Virus record (IMG/VR): IMGVR_UViG_3300027995_000005
Span: 1 to 23,338 of that record
Length of the DNA: 23,338 nt
Source: a virus
Strand: one strand, 5' to 3'
Shown: one piece after another, positions 16,013 to 22,911 of the stretch
Layout of the letters: each line of letters opens with the position of its first letter
How positions within the stretch are numbered: the stretch's first letter is position 1
Translations under genes and position numbers: made by a program
Notes under the pieces: model-generated
Databases searched by the model: none
Seen by the model: the letters and a program-made list of their open reading frames with translations, nothing else
What the model was told of the DNA's origin: nothing

Positions 16013-16179
16013 GGCTTCTTCCGCTTGCGCTGCATCGCCAACTTCACGTCTCCGTGCCCGCCACCGCGGTAGCCGTGGGCGTACGCCGCCCGTGCTTGCG
16101 CCTCAGCGCCCGCGCGAGAGGCATGGCTTCCGTGACCGGAACCCCACACCCAACGGCCACCTACCTTACGAATCGGCAT
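16009..16179 (-). CDS. Small basic phage protein, 56 aa
   Basis: Between the two fibre genes an ATG at 16179, 4 bases after the previous stop, opens a 56-codon frame ending in ATGA with the next gene. The product begins MPIRKVGGRWVWGSGHGSHA and continues SRAGAEAQARAAYAHGYR, ending in a Lys/Arg tail (MQRKRKKP). I know this pattern, a basic MP-x-x-x-V-x-GG-x-x-W-G-S-x-G start with A-x-A-E-x-Q-x-RA-x-Y-A-x-G, from very short proteins in many phage genomes, where it has no assigned function. Such genes are often missed because of length. The gene fills what would otherwise be a gap of 170 bases. Confidence 0.75.
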   Translation of the reverse strand: MPIRKVGGRWVWGSGHGSHASRAGAEAQARAAYAHGYRGGGHGDVKLAMQRKRKKP

Positions 16180-16183
16180 CGGC

Positions 16184-17050
16184 TTACGAGAACGTTACAG
16201 CGGCCGTCAGGCTGACTACGCCGGTCACGATCCAGCCCGCGCCGTTGCCTTCGACTTCGATGTAGTCACCTTCGGTGATCGTCGCGTCGTCGATGGTGAT
16301 CAGGTCGTCACCAGCGCCTGGTCCAAGCGTTCCGCCGGCTTGTATATCGAACACATAGCCCGCGAACTCAGACCCGGATACATTGGCGCTAATCGTGGCG
16401 TTGCCGACTAACCCACTCTGGCCCACGAATCGGAAGCGCACGCCCCCGCCCGGAGCGGGCAATTCGTACGCGTCGCCCCCGGTCAAGTAGAACGTCTTGC
16501 CGCTGTCGCGCGCGAGCAGTGTTACGGTGCCGCCCGCGCCGGCCTCACCCGCTGCGCGCCACATGGCCGCGTCGAGCGCCTCTTCGACAGTGTCGACCGC
16601 CGGGATGAAGCGGTCGTTGGTGTCGACGACGCTGATCGCGCTCGCATCGTGCGCATCGACGGCATCGGCCAAATGCGCGCTGAGATCCGCCCCCGCGCCT
16701 TCCGCGATCAGCTCCTCGACCATCTGCCGCGACATCGGCTCGAATCGATTGGGGACATTGATCTCGGTCAGCTCGAAAGCGATCGTTCCGCCACTCACGG
16801 CTGGAGCGAAAAGCGCGTAGTCGAAATCGAGTCCGCCAAGCGGATTGTCGATGAAGAAATCCTGCGCGACCGCGCCATTGAACGTCGCGCTCGGAATGGG
16901 GTACCACGCGTCACGTTGCGCGCGCGAACGCCAAACCTGCACGGGATCGCCAGTAAATCCGGCGGGCGTGGTAACGATGTGCACCCGGTGATCGTGGCGC
17001 ACGCGGACCAAAGCAGTTAGCCCGGGGCCGCTGATAGTGCCTGAAGTCAT
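16184..17050 (-). CDS. Fibre-type virion protein, first of cassette
   Basis: This 288-residue protein starts at ATG 17050 with AGGAGA 6 bases upstream, 12 bases after the portal stop. Residues 1-100 form a beta domain (VRVRHDHRVHIVTTPAGFTG, WYPIPSATFNGAVAQDFF) that resembles the N-terminal domain of the 464-residue neighbour in layout. Residues 121-163 are the shared module (SAHLADAVDAHDASAISVV, AVDTVEEALDAA). Residues about 175-288 are a short beta domain with GKTFYLTGGDAYELPAPGGG, RFRFVGQSGL, DLITIDDATITEGDYIEVEG and a final WIVTGVVS; such domains are frequent at the ends of phage fibre and tail proteins. Being encoded right after the portal, it could be the part that joins fibres to the head-tail junction; this is inference. 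Confidence 0.7.
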   Translation of the reverse strand: MTSGTISGPGLTALVRVRHDHRVHIVTTPAGFTGDPVQVWRSRAQRDAWYPIPSATFNGAVAQDFFIDNPLGGLDFDYALFAPAVSGGTIAFELTEINVPNRFEPMSRQMVEELIAEGAGADLSAHLADAVDAHDASAISVVDTNDRFIPAVDTVEEALDAAMWRAAGEAGAGGTVTLLARDSGKTFYLTGGDAYELPAPGGGVRFRFVGQSGLVGNATISANVSGSEFAGYVFDIQAGGTLGPGAGDDLITIDDATITEGDYIEVEGNGAGWIVTGVVSLTAAVTFS

Positions 17051-17062
17051 GATACTCTCCTG

Positions 17063-18805
17063 TTACGGCGTGTAGCCGGTGAACTGCTCGATACTGCCGG
17101 CGGGATTGCCGGCACTTATCTCCTGCGCTTCTGCCGCGGACTTCGCGGCCTGTGCCATCTGCGGCGCGGCCTCAGCCACCGCGGCGGCTTGCTGCTGTTG
17201 TGCGCGCGCCTGCCGAACGTACGCGACCTGATCACTGCTCACGATCAGCTCGGGGTCGATGGCGAGCATATCGGCGTACCTCTCGACCGCGTCATCCTTG
17301 TTGATTTTGTCCCACACACCCGGATCGCCGCTCGCCGTAGCAAGATTGCCCACGGTGCCGAGTAGCCGATCGAGCGCGCCCAGGCCCACCGCGCGCTGCG
17401 CTTGCGCGAGCACGCTGATGAACTCGATCTTGAGCGCCTGGTTCTCCAGCTCCGGCGGAGGCGGCGGAACCGCACCGGCCTCGACCAAATCCGAGAAGGT
17501 GATGTCGATCAGCGGCGAGAGTAGCTCATCGTGCAATCGCTCCAGCACCGGCCCGAGCATCAGCAGCTTCTCCTCGTGGCGCTCCGCGATCTCACTGGCA
17601 GTGACGCCAGCTTTGATCGGGCTGTTCGCGATCATGATGAACAGATCGGCGAAGAAGTGCTTGTTGATGCGCGTGCGCACATCCTGGATGTCGGCCAGCA
17701 AGGGCTGCAGCTCGATACGCACGTCGTACAGATTCTGGATCTTGGCGTTCGCGCCGCCCAGGTTGAAGTACGACATGCCGCCGGGTAGCGCATCGATCTC
17801 GCGGCCCTTCAGCTCGCCCGGGATCGCGACCGGCGGGCGCGCCATGTAGTCGATCGCCTGCGCCTTGCGCATCTGCTCCTGCTGTAACTGCTTGATCGAG
17901 CCGATCGCTTTCATGCCCGGACTGACGCCGTACACATCCCCGCCGCGCGTGTGCCAGCGCACGCCGAGCCCGGGGAAGTCCCGGTAGCCGCTGTCGCGCA
18001 GCACGCCTTTGTCGGGCGCCTCTTTGCCCGACTCGATGTAGACCGATTGCCACGGCATGTTGCGCGGGAGCTGGCGCGATTGGCGCGTGCTCATGTCCCG
18101 GTTCGCCATCGCGCGCGGCTGGATCAGGTGAACGACCGGGGCGCCCTTGTCGTAGTTGTGCGAATCCCACATATTCTTGACGGTGGGGCTCACGCGCGAC
18201 CAGTCCATCGAACCGTTCGGCTGCAGCACGAATTCCTCGACGAGTTGCTCGACCGTCATCTCGTACTCGCGCGCAATGGTGTTCACACGACCGCGTCTAT
18301 CGGTGGCGATGGCGAACTCGCCCGCTGTCAGCGCGTCGTGCCAGATGACGTACTCGTAGTCCTTGGAGATGATGTCGGCGGCAGTGCCGAACGCGCCAAG
18401 CTCCTCGTACATCGAGTGCAGGCTGCGATACGTGTTGCCATCGCGAAAGACGCGCTGGATCAGCTTGGTGACCTTGGAGAGCCACAGCTTGACGGCGTTC
18501 GACTCCATCAGGTCCTCGTCGGCGACACCCGCGCGGAACCACGGGCGGGCGGGACTCGACGTGCCGGACATCATGCCGGCGGTCAGGATGTCGAGCGCAA
18601 ACTGCGCACTCTCGTCGATGATGTTGTTGAACGTCTTGTCGCCCCGGTTCCGGTCAGTTGTCTGGAACCGCCCGTTGAACGGGAGAAGGTTGCGGCTGAT
18701 GTCCAGCCAACGCATGTCCCAGGACGAGCGTTCGCGGTACAGCGACTCCTTGCGCTTCTGTACCCGCTGGTAGAGCGTCAGCGGGATCGAGTCGATCGCC
18801 GCCAC
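17063..18805 (-). CDS. Portal (head-to-tail connecting) protein
   Basis: The 580-residue product starts at GTG 18805, 1 base after the previous stop, with GGGAGG about 6 bases upstream. The N-terminus (RVQKRKESLYRERSSWDMRW, LDISRNLLPFNGRF) and FNNIIDESAQFALDILTAGM with SGTSSPARPWFRAG are the pattern of the podoviral head-to-tail connecting family. The LHSMYEELGAFGTAADIIS and FAIATDRRGRVNT segments agree. Toward the C-terminus RPPVAIPGELKGREIDALPG and ITFSDLVEAGAVPPPPPELE are also typical, followed by an Ala/Gln-rich helix (residues about 530-560). It forms the dodecameric ring at the packaging vertex. Length is normal for the family. Confidence 0.9.
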   Translation of the reverse strand: MAAIDSIPLTLYQRVQKRKESLYRERSSWDMRWLDISRNLLPFNGRFQTTDRNRGDKTFNNIIDESAQFALDILTAGMMSGTSSPARPWFRAGVADEDLMESNAVKLWLSKVTKLIQRVFRDGNTYRSLHSMYEELGAFGTAADIISKDYEYVIWHDALTAGEFAIATDRRGRVNTIAREYEMTVEQLVEEFVLQPNGSMDWSRVSPTVKNMWDSHNYDKGAPVVHLIQPRAMANRDMSTRQSRQLPRNMPWQSVYIESGKEAPDKGVLRDSGYRDFPGLGVRWHTRGGDVYGVSPGMKAIGSIKQLQQEQMRKAQAIDYMARPPVAIPGELKGREIDALPGGMSYFNLGGANAKIQNLYDVRIELQPLLADIQDVRTRINKHFFADLFIMIANSPIKAGVTASEIAERHEEKLLMLGPVLERLHDELLSPLIDITFSDLVEAGAVPPPPPELENQALKIEFISVLAQAQRAVGLGALDRLLGTVGNLATASGDPGVWDKINKDDAVERYADMLAIDPELIVSSDQVAYVRQARAQQQQAAAVAEAAPQMAQAAKSAAEAQEISAGNPAGSIEQFTGYTP

Positions 18806-18806
18806 C

Positions 18807-19037
18807 CTAGCCTCCCAGGGTCTTCTTGATACCCAGGCCGAGCACGCTGTTCAGCACGGCCGCCGCGCCTTGGGAGAGCCCTGCTACGGCGCCGGGGACA
18901 CCTCCCGGGCCACCCACCGGGCCGCGCGCGCCTACTGTCGCGGCGTTACCGGCGCTCCCGTACACGGCCTGCTTCTCGATCTGCCGAGGGGGCGGGGCCT
19001 GATTGGTGATAGTGGTGCTGCTGCTTCCGCCGCCCAT
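18807..19037 (-). CDS. Small Gly/Ser-rich protein, 76 aa
   Basis: The ATG at 19037 follows the previous stop by one base and has GGAGGG about 8 bases upstream, one of the best ribosome sites in the window. The 76-residue product begins MGGGSSSTTITNQAPPP, then has GARGPVGGPGGVPGAVAGLS and ends VLNSVLGLGIKKTLGG. I know short MGGGSS-type proteins encoded before portal genes in podoviruses; their function is not known. The Gly/Pro-rich middle is probably disordered. The C-terminal 20 residues may be an amphipathic helix. It lies between another small protein and the portal, so a role in portal assembly or head completion is a guess. Confidence 0.65.
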   Translation of the reverse strand: MGGGSSSTTITNQAPPPRQIEKQAVYGSAGNAATVGARGPVGGPGGVPGAVAGLSQGAAAVLNSVLGLGIKKTLGG

Positions 19038-19038
19038 G

Positions 19039-19386
19039 CTAGTACCCTCCGCTTACTGGTTTCTTGCGTTGACCCGTGACCCCGAGGCTGAGTAGCGAGC
19101 CCTTCACGCCACTCGTGCCGGTGAGCAAGGTCTCGCTCGCGGGGTCGAAGGTGCTGGCGTTTGCGGCGGCCCGGCGCTTCTCGTCCTCAGCCGCGCCCTT
19201 CACGTTCGCCGCAGTCTCCTGTCCGGCCAATTGCCGTTCCTGCGCCCTCTGCTCCGCCTCGGCCTGAGCAATCGCCCGCTGCTGTTGCGCGGCCTGTTCC
19301 CTTTGCGCACTTGCGGCTTCAGTTGCCGCGTACACGGTGCCGGCCGCGCCTACCAGCGCGGAGATTAGTGGTACTGCTACGGCCAT
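19039..19386 (-). CDS. Small membrane-tipped coiled-coil protein, 115 aa
   Basis: I start it at ATG 19386 (MAVAVPLISALVGAAGTVYA), which has GTGGAG 8 bases upstream and lies 2 bases past the acetyltransferase stop. A start at 19419 would lie inside that gene and adds a poor N-terminus. The first 22 residues are hydrophobic and could be a signal anchor. Residues about 25-75 are a charged, Gln/Ala-rich helix (QREQAAQQQRAIAQAEAE, RAQERQLAG). The end TLLTGTSGVKGSLLSLGVTG follows a pattern I know from small proteins next to podoviral portals. The layout is also that of small ejected virion proteins. Function not known. Confidence 0.65.
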   Translation of the reverse strand: MAVAVPLISALVGAAGTVYAATEAASAQREQAAQQQRAIAQAEAEQRAQERQLAGQETAANVKGAAEDEKRRAAANASTFDPASETLLTGTSGVKGSLLSLGVTGQRKKPVSGGY

Positions 19387-19388
19387 CT

Positions 19389-19850
19389 TTAGCGCTCCAC
19401 GTCGAGTCGTCGACCCCATACAGTTCCGATGCTCTCGTAGCCGAGAGATGCGAGCAGGGGGCCGAAGTTGTGGGTGTGCTTCACGTGGTGGTAGACGACT
19501 TGCACACCCTCCTCGCGCAAGCGCTCGTCACACCAGGTGATGAACTCTAAGCCGACCTTGCGCCCGCGAAGTTCGGGCACGAGGAACAATACGTCCTGCA
19601 CGGCCTGAAGTGAATCAGCGTGCTGAGTGCTCCGCGTTACAAAGAATCCGGCGTAGCCTACTAAGATCCCGTCACTCCGCACCGTGTAGAGGCGGAAATG
19701 ACCGGCGCGCTCCATCGCGTCGTACAGGTACTCGCTGACGTTCAGCGGGATGTCCTGATAGTGCGCGATCTCGCGCCAATGACGCTCGGTCAGGGGTCTC
19801 AGATCAGGCCAGCATTCGTATACTCTCTCGCGGTCAAACGCATGTGCCAT
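19389..19850 (-). CDS. GNAT-family acetyltransferase
   Basis: The 153-residue product starts at ATG 19850. It has the GNAT layout: alpha helix at 39-50, strands RLYTVRSD and GILVGYAGFFVT, a long strand VQDVLFLVPELRGRKVG with the acetyl-CoA-binding loop R95-G-R-K-V-G100, helix LEFITWCDERLREEG, strand VQVVYHHV and then N-F-G-PLLASLGYESIGTVWGR, the usual end. Residues 95-100 stand in for the R/Q-x-x-G-x-G/A motif. It should transfer an acetyl group from acetyl-CoA to an amine; the target cannot be read. Similar proteins occur between TerL and portal in other podoviruses. It has a promoter-like element upstream and ends 2 bases before the next start. Confidence 0.8.
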   Translation of the reverse strand: MAHAFDRERVYECWPDLRPLTERHWREIAHYQDIPLNVSEYLYDAMERAGHFRLYTVRSDGILVGYAGFFVTRSTQHADSLQAVQDVLFLVPELRGRKVGLEFITWCDERLREEGVQVVYHHVKHTHNFGPLLASLGYESIGTVWGRRLDVER

Positions 19851-19855
19851 TGGTC

Positions 19856-19874
19856 ACTCGCCCTAAGTGTATCA
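19856..19874 (-). promoter_or_regulatory. Promoter-like element (extended -10), copy B
   Basis: The minus strand reads TGA, TACACT, TAGGGCGAGT, then GACCA and the ATG of the acetyltransferase gene. The TGA is also the stop of the preceding gene. TGnTACACT fits an extended -10. The 16 bases at 19856-19871 differ from copy A (12133-12148) only by two transitions, and bases further upstream also partly agree (GTG at the same distance). The AGGG may alternatively be the ribosome site. Confidence 0.45.
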
Positions 19875-20348
19875 CAGTTTTTCACGATCTGTGCGGCCGC
19901 GATTAAGTGGCGGTTTTCCCGGGGCTTTCTCCCATACCTCGTCGCCCGGGGTGTAGCCGCGGCGCCGCAGGGCCTCGCCCCCGACACCGTCCACCAGCGT
20001 GAAGGTGACGTAGTCGAACCGGCGTGCGTGCTCATCGAACGCGGCGAGCAGCCGCGCCGCTGCGCTCGTGTGCTTGTACTTGCGCGCCACCCACCAGAGC
20101 GCACACGACAGCGTGCGCATCTCACGGAAGAGATGCTGCCCGGTGAACGCCAGCAAAAACCCAACACGCTCGTGCGCGTTGTTGTAGCACACCAGCACGA
20201 GCTGTCCCTCGTCGATGTATTTGCGCAATCGCCACTCGGCGTACGGCCCTTCCGGGGTGATGTGATCGGCGTTGTGGTATTCGCTCAGCGCCATGCACTC
20301 CTGGATGATCCAGGGCACGTCACTCCAACTCGCGCGCTCGACTCTCAT
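19872..20348 (-). CDS. GNAT-like acetyltransferase, second copy
   Basis: The ATG overlaps the TerL stop (ATGA). The 158-residue product has a GNAT-type opening (MRVERASWSDVPWIIQECMA), strands around LVLVCYNNAHERVGFLLAF, and LSCALWWVARKYKHTSAAAR leading into a helix LLAAFDEHARR, strand FDYVTFTLV and an end with ALRRRGYTPGDEVWEK. The order strand, R-x-Y-K-x-x-S-x-A-A loop, helix agrees with the acetyl-CoA site, but the loop lacks the standard G-x-G/A, with T/S-A-A in its place. It may thus be a diverged or altered enzyme. It differs from its neighbour too much for a recent duplication. Target unknown. The last 15 residues are basic and probably disordered. Confidence 0.65.
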   Translation of the reverse strand: MRVERASWSDVPWIIQECMALSEYHNADHITPEGPYAEWRLRKYIDEGQLVLVCYNNAHERVGFLLAFTGQHLFREMRTLSCALWWVARKYKHTSAAARLLAAFDEHARRFDYVTFTLVDGVGGEALRRRGYTPGDEVWEKAPGKPPLNRGRTDREKL

Positions 20349-21925
20349 CTGCGTAGGACCTTCGGGTCGAAGGGGTTGTACTCGCGCGTCTTCGCCGCGC
20401 GCCCCAGGGCGGTGATGGCCTCCAGCTTAGGCGTCTCCATGCGCGCGTAGATGTACGCCGACGCCAGGTCAGGCGACTTGCCGAGACGCTTCGGGTCGAG
20501 CAGATCGTCGCGGCCCTCCACGTAGATCGACTTGCCTTTCAGCATCCAACGCGGCATGCATAGCTCGAACTCAAGCTGCTGATCAGGTGGCAGCGCGATG
20601 CCTCGATTGTTCTTGGGGTCGAGATCCTCGCGCATGCGCCACCACATGAGCGAGCGCAGGTTGTAGAACAGCAGCATACCCGACTGATCGGTCTGCCCCG
20701 GCGTACTCGTGGCGTTCTTGAGCCCGACTACCTGCAGTCCCTGCTCGTTCAGGAAGTCGTACGGACTCGCACCGATGCCGTCCACGTCGATGTGGATCAC
20801 CGCGCGGTCGCGCAGATGCATGATGCACAGTGCCGCCACCTTCGGGCCGTCGGGCGTCGCGAGCCCCGGATAGAGGAGCGGCACATCGTACCACGTGCCG
20901 TGGCGACGCGCGATCACAGTGCGGTCCGGCCCGCCGCGCGCCGGGTCGCACCCGAGCGAGTCCATCGGCTCGTAGCGATCGGGCTTTTTCCAGCGCGCCA
21001 TCGCGGCCTTCACCCACTCGCGCGGGATCACCTGCATCGCGTCGTCCTGAATCCCGGCGCTCATGTCGCCGTAGAGCATCTGCGAGCGCAGGGGCTCGGG
21101 GAGTGCTTGTAGCTGTGCCATATAGCCTGTCCCATGCAGGAAGGGATTGTGCCCCACGAGCGCGGGGATGAACGTGCGCGACTGCGGGATCACTAACTCA
21201 TCATTGAACACGAACTGCCGGCCGTCAAGCACCTCGCGTTCGCCGTCGACGCCTTTCATGAGCGCGAACCAGCGCAGTTCCCCCGGCATCGCAGGTAGCG
21301 GGTACGTCGGGTCGAGCCAGGGCGCGTAGAAATCGATGATCCACCGGCACTCCATGCGCGTCGGCGGGTTGAAGCACATGAGCGTCTGGCAGTGCTGCCG
21401 CGGGTCGACCGTGCGCACCCATCCCATGAGGAAGCGCACCGGGCCTTCGGTCCACTCGCCCGCCTCGTCGATCACGAGCTGGTCCTTCGGACGGCCGCGA
21501 TACTTGCGCTCGTCGCCGGGGTTGGGAACGCTGCCGAAGTCGAACTGCACGCGCCGACCGCGCGATGCGTGCGCGGGCACGCGCCAGATGCGGGACTGCG
21601 CGTTGAACCCGTCGCGCGAGCCGATGATCTCTTCCAGGCGATCGTACACGGCGGCCAACTCCGTGCCGTCCACGCGCATGTACTGAATGCGTTGATGCTT
21701 GCTGAGCCCCTTGCCGACTGCCAGGTCGGTCTTGCCCCCGCCCGCGCCACCACCGTAGCCGAGGATGTCGGCCATGCAATCGTACGCCAGGCGCTGCGGA
21801 CCCGGGAGGGGGCGCCACGGCTCGCGCAGCATGTCCTCGCCGACCAGCGAGAGTAGCTCCAGGCGCTCGCTCGCTGAGGCGTGCTTCAGTAGCTCACGGA
21901 CTTCGGCGGGGAATAGACGTGCCAA
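20345..21925 (-). CDS. Terminase large subunit
   Basis: The 526-residue protein has all key motor and nuclease motifs. The Walker A loop is GGGAGGGKT at residues 58-66. Walker B is LVIDEAGE (150-157) with the catalytic Glu after Asp. Motif III of the ATPase is near FNPP (185-188). The nuclease has GCDPARGGPD (325-334, with D327), HIDVDGIGAS (378-387) and SPDLASA (484-490). It packages DNA into the procapsid through the portal. The start is a TTG at 21925, one base from the previous stop; the next ATG (residue 32) would cut the N-terminal helix, so TTG is preferred, with GGTGG about 5 bases upstream. No small subunit is recognised upstream, which is unusual. Confidence 0.92.
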   Translation of the reverse strand: MARLFPAEVRELLKHASASERLELLSLVGEDMLREPWRPLPGPQRLAYDCMADILGYGGGAGGGKTDLAVGKGLSKHQRIQYMRVDGTELAAVYDRLEEIIGSRDGFNAQSRIWRVPAHASRGRRVQFDFGSVPNPGDERKYRGRPKDQLVIDEAGEWTEGPVRFLMGWVRTVDPRQHCQTLMCFNPPTRMECRWIIDFYAPWLDPTYPLPAMPGELRWFALMKGVDGEREVLDGRQFVFNDELVIPQSRTFIPALVGHNPFLHGTGYMAQLQALPEPLRSQMLYGDMSAGIQDDAMQVIPREWVKAAMARWKKPDRYEPMDSLGCDPARGGPDRTVIARRHGTWYDVPLLYPGLATPDGPKVAALCIMHLRDRAVIHIDVDGIGASPYDFLNEQGLQVVGLKNATSTPGQTDQSGMLLFYNLRSLMWWRMREDLDPKNNRGIALPPDQQLEFELCMPRWMLKGKSIYVEGRDDLLDPKRLGKSPDLASAYIYARMETPKLEAITALGRAAKTREYNPFDPKVLRR

Positions 21926-22114
21926 TCAAGCCACCATCTCCTCGTGGCACGTCGCGCACACCCAATGGCCCTCAGTCAGGTATCGCGCACCGCGCGGCTC
22001 ACCACACCCGTCGCAGTCGTACGCCACACACTCGCCCGGCCGGTGCGCCAGGTGAATGAACACGCGCCCCGTGGCCGTGTCCTTCACCTCGGCGCCGAGC
22101 GCTTGGCAGTTCAC
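21926..22114 (-). CDS. Small zinc-ribbon protein, 62 aa
   Basis: I start this frame at GTG 22114, whose bases overlap the upstream stop (GTGA); an in-frame start at 22225 would run through the previous gene with improbable sequence. The 62-residue product has a CDGC at residues 36-39 and a CATC at about 54-57, separated by 14 residues (GEPRGARYLTEGHW), which is a four-cysteine zinc ribbon. A further cysteine (GECVAYDC) precedes it. Such small ribbons bind nucleic acid or proteins. Sitting just before TerL, it could assist packaging or transcription, but the sequence does not show it. The stop is followed directly by the TerL TTG. Confidence 0.65.
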   Translation of the reverse strand: MNCQALGAEVKDTATGRVFIHLAHRPGECVAYDCDGCGEPRGARYLTEGHWVCATCHEEMVA

Positions 22115-22392
22115 TTGTGTCGCCACTTCACCGGCCTCCAGTCTAGCGGGAACCCGTACCGCGTCTCGTCCCCCGCGCACGCATACGCTCGGCAAGCCTG
22201 CGGTCGCGTCTCGAAGATGAGGCACCTGTTAGATCCGCTAATGTGGGGACAGGACCCATCCTTGCGCGGCGCGAATCCAATAGCGCGTACGTTCTCGGCA
22301 TCACGGCAGCAAGCAGCATTGCAACCACGAGCGAGGCCGTCGTCGCAATCCACGAGCTTCTCATGGTCCGGCGCCCTCACTTGGGCCATCAC
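22111..22392 (-). CDS. YkgJ-like cysteine-cluster protein
   Basis: The start is GTG 22392 (GTGA overlap with the upstream stop) or the ATG directly after it at 22389. The 93-residue product has the cysteine pattern of the YkgJ/UPF0153 family: C-x7-C-x3-CC near residues 16-29, then SCPHIS, RCLIFETRPQACRAYAC. The last part, C-x(7)-RP-x-x-CR-x-Y-x-C, is the family's strongest mark. The eight or so cysteines and the histidine should bind zinc or iron. Biochemical role is not settled for the family. In a phage, it might protect a metal site or modify a host protein; that is inference. It is followed by another zinc protein gene. Confidence 0.75.
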   Translation of the reverse strand: MMAQVRAPDHEKLVDCDDGLARGCNAACCRDAENVRAIGFAPRKDGSCPHISGSNRCLIFETRPQACRAYACAGDETRYGFPLDWRPVKWRHK

Positions 22393-22895
22393 GCGGGTGT
22401 TTGCTCGTCGCCCGGACCCATTGCACGGTAGAACTCCGCACTGTGGTCCACGTCATCGGTCTTCGGGTCATTGGGCGTGAGCGCCTCGGCCATGTTGGAC
22501 GCGGCCCGCAGTTCCCGGCCTGGTGCGGCCATGCTCGGGGCGGCGCTGAGATCCACCTGCACCTCGCCTTGCATGCCCGTCTGCCGATTGAGATGTTGTT
22601 GCATGTGCCACGCCTCAGTGCGGACGATCGCCTGCGTCTGCACCGCGAGGTACTGCATGATCGTCTTCGCGAGGATGAAGTCGGGCATGTTGCCGAAGTG
22701 CTGCTCCATGCTGTGCTTGTTGATCGCGACGCGCAGATCCTCCTGGAACGCGGCGAACTTCTCGCGCACCTGCTGCACCAGTGCCTCCTTCTCGGCGGCG
22801 AGCTTCTCGCGCATCTGCTGCGCCAGTACCGCCCTCTCGGCCGAGTCCATCTTGAGTTGTTGGATCTCGGCTTCCCTGCGTTTTGCTTCGCCCAT
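22389..22895 (-). CDS. MGEAKRR coiled-coil protein
   Basis: Two close ATG codons (22901 and 22895) are possible. AGGAG lies only 1-2 bases before the first but 7 before the second, so MGEAKRREAEIQQLKMDSAE is the better start, giving 168 residues. Residues about 10-60 are a heptad-type coiled coil with internal repeats (AQQMREKLAAEKE and VQQVREKFAAFQE). Next comes a helical segment with HFGNMPDFILAKTIMQYLAV and then a polar, probably disordered end. The MGEAKRR opening occurs in short proteins of many phages and bacteria without a known function. It lies three genes before TerL, so it could be an unrecognised small terminase (coiled coil, no DNA-binding motif seen), but that is weak. Confidence 0.65.
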   Translation of the reverse strand: MGEAKRREAEIQQLKMDSAERAVLAQQMREKLAAEKEALVQQVREKFAAFQEDLRVAINKHSMEQHFGNMPDFILAKTIMQYLAVQTQAIVRTEAWHMQQHLNRQTGMQGEVQVDLSAAPSMAAPGRELRAASNMAEALTPNDPKTDDVDHSAEFYRAMGPGDEQTPA

Positions 22896-22911
22896 CGTCA
22901 TGCTCCTGTGT

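Noticed and set aside
12439-17050. Diversity-generating retroelement, as in BPP-1
   Set aside because: No reverse transcriptase, no template/variable repeat pair with A-specific changes and no Mtd-like C-type lectin end are seen in the window. The fibre repeats are plain tandem copies.
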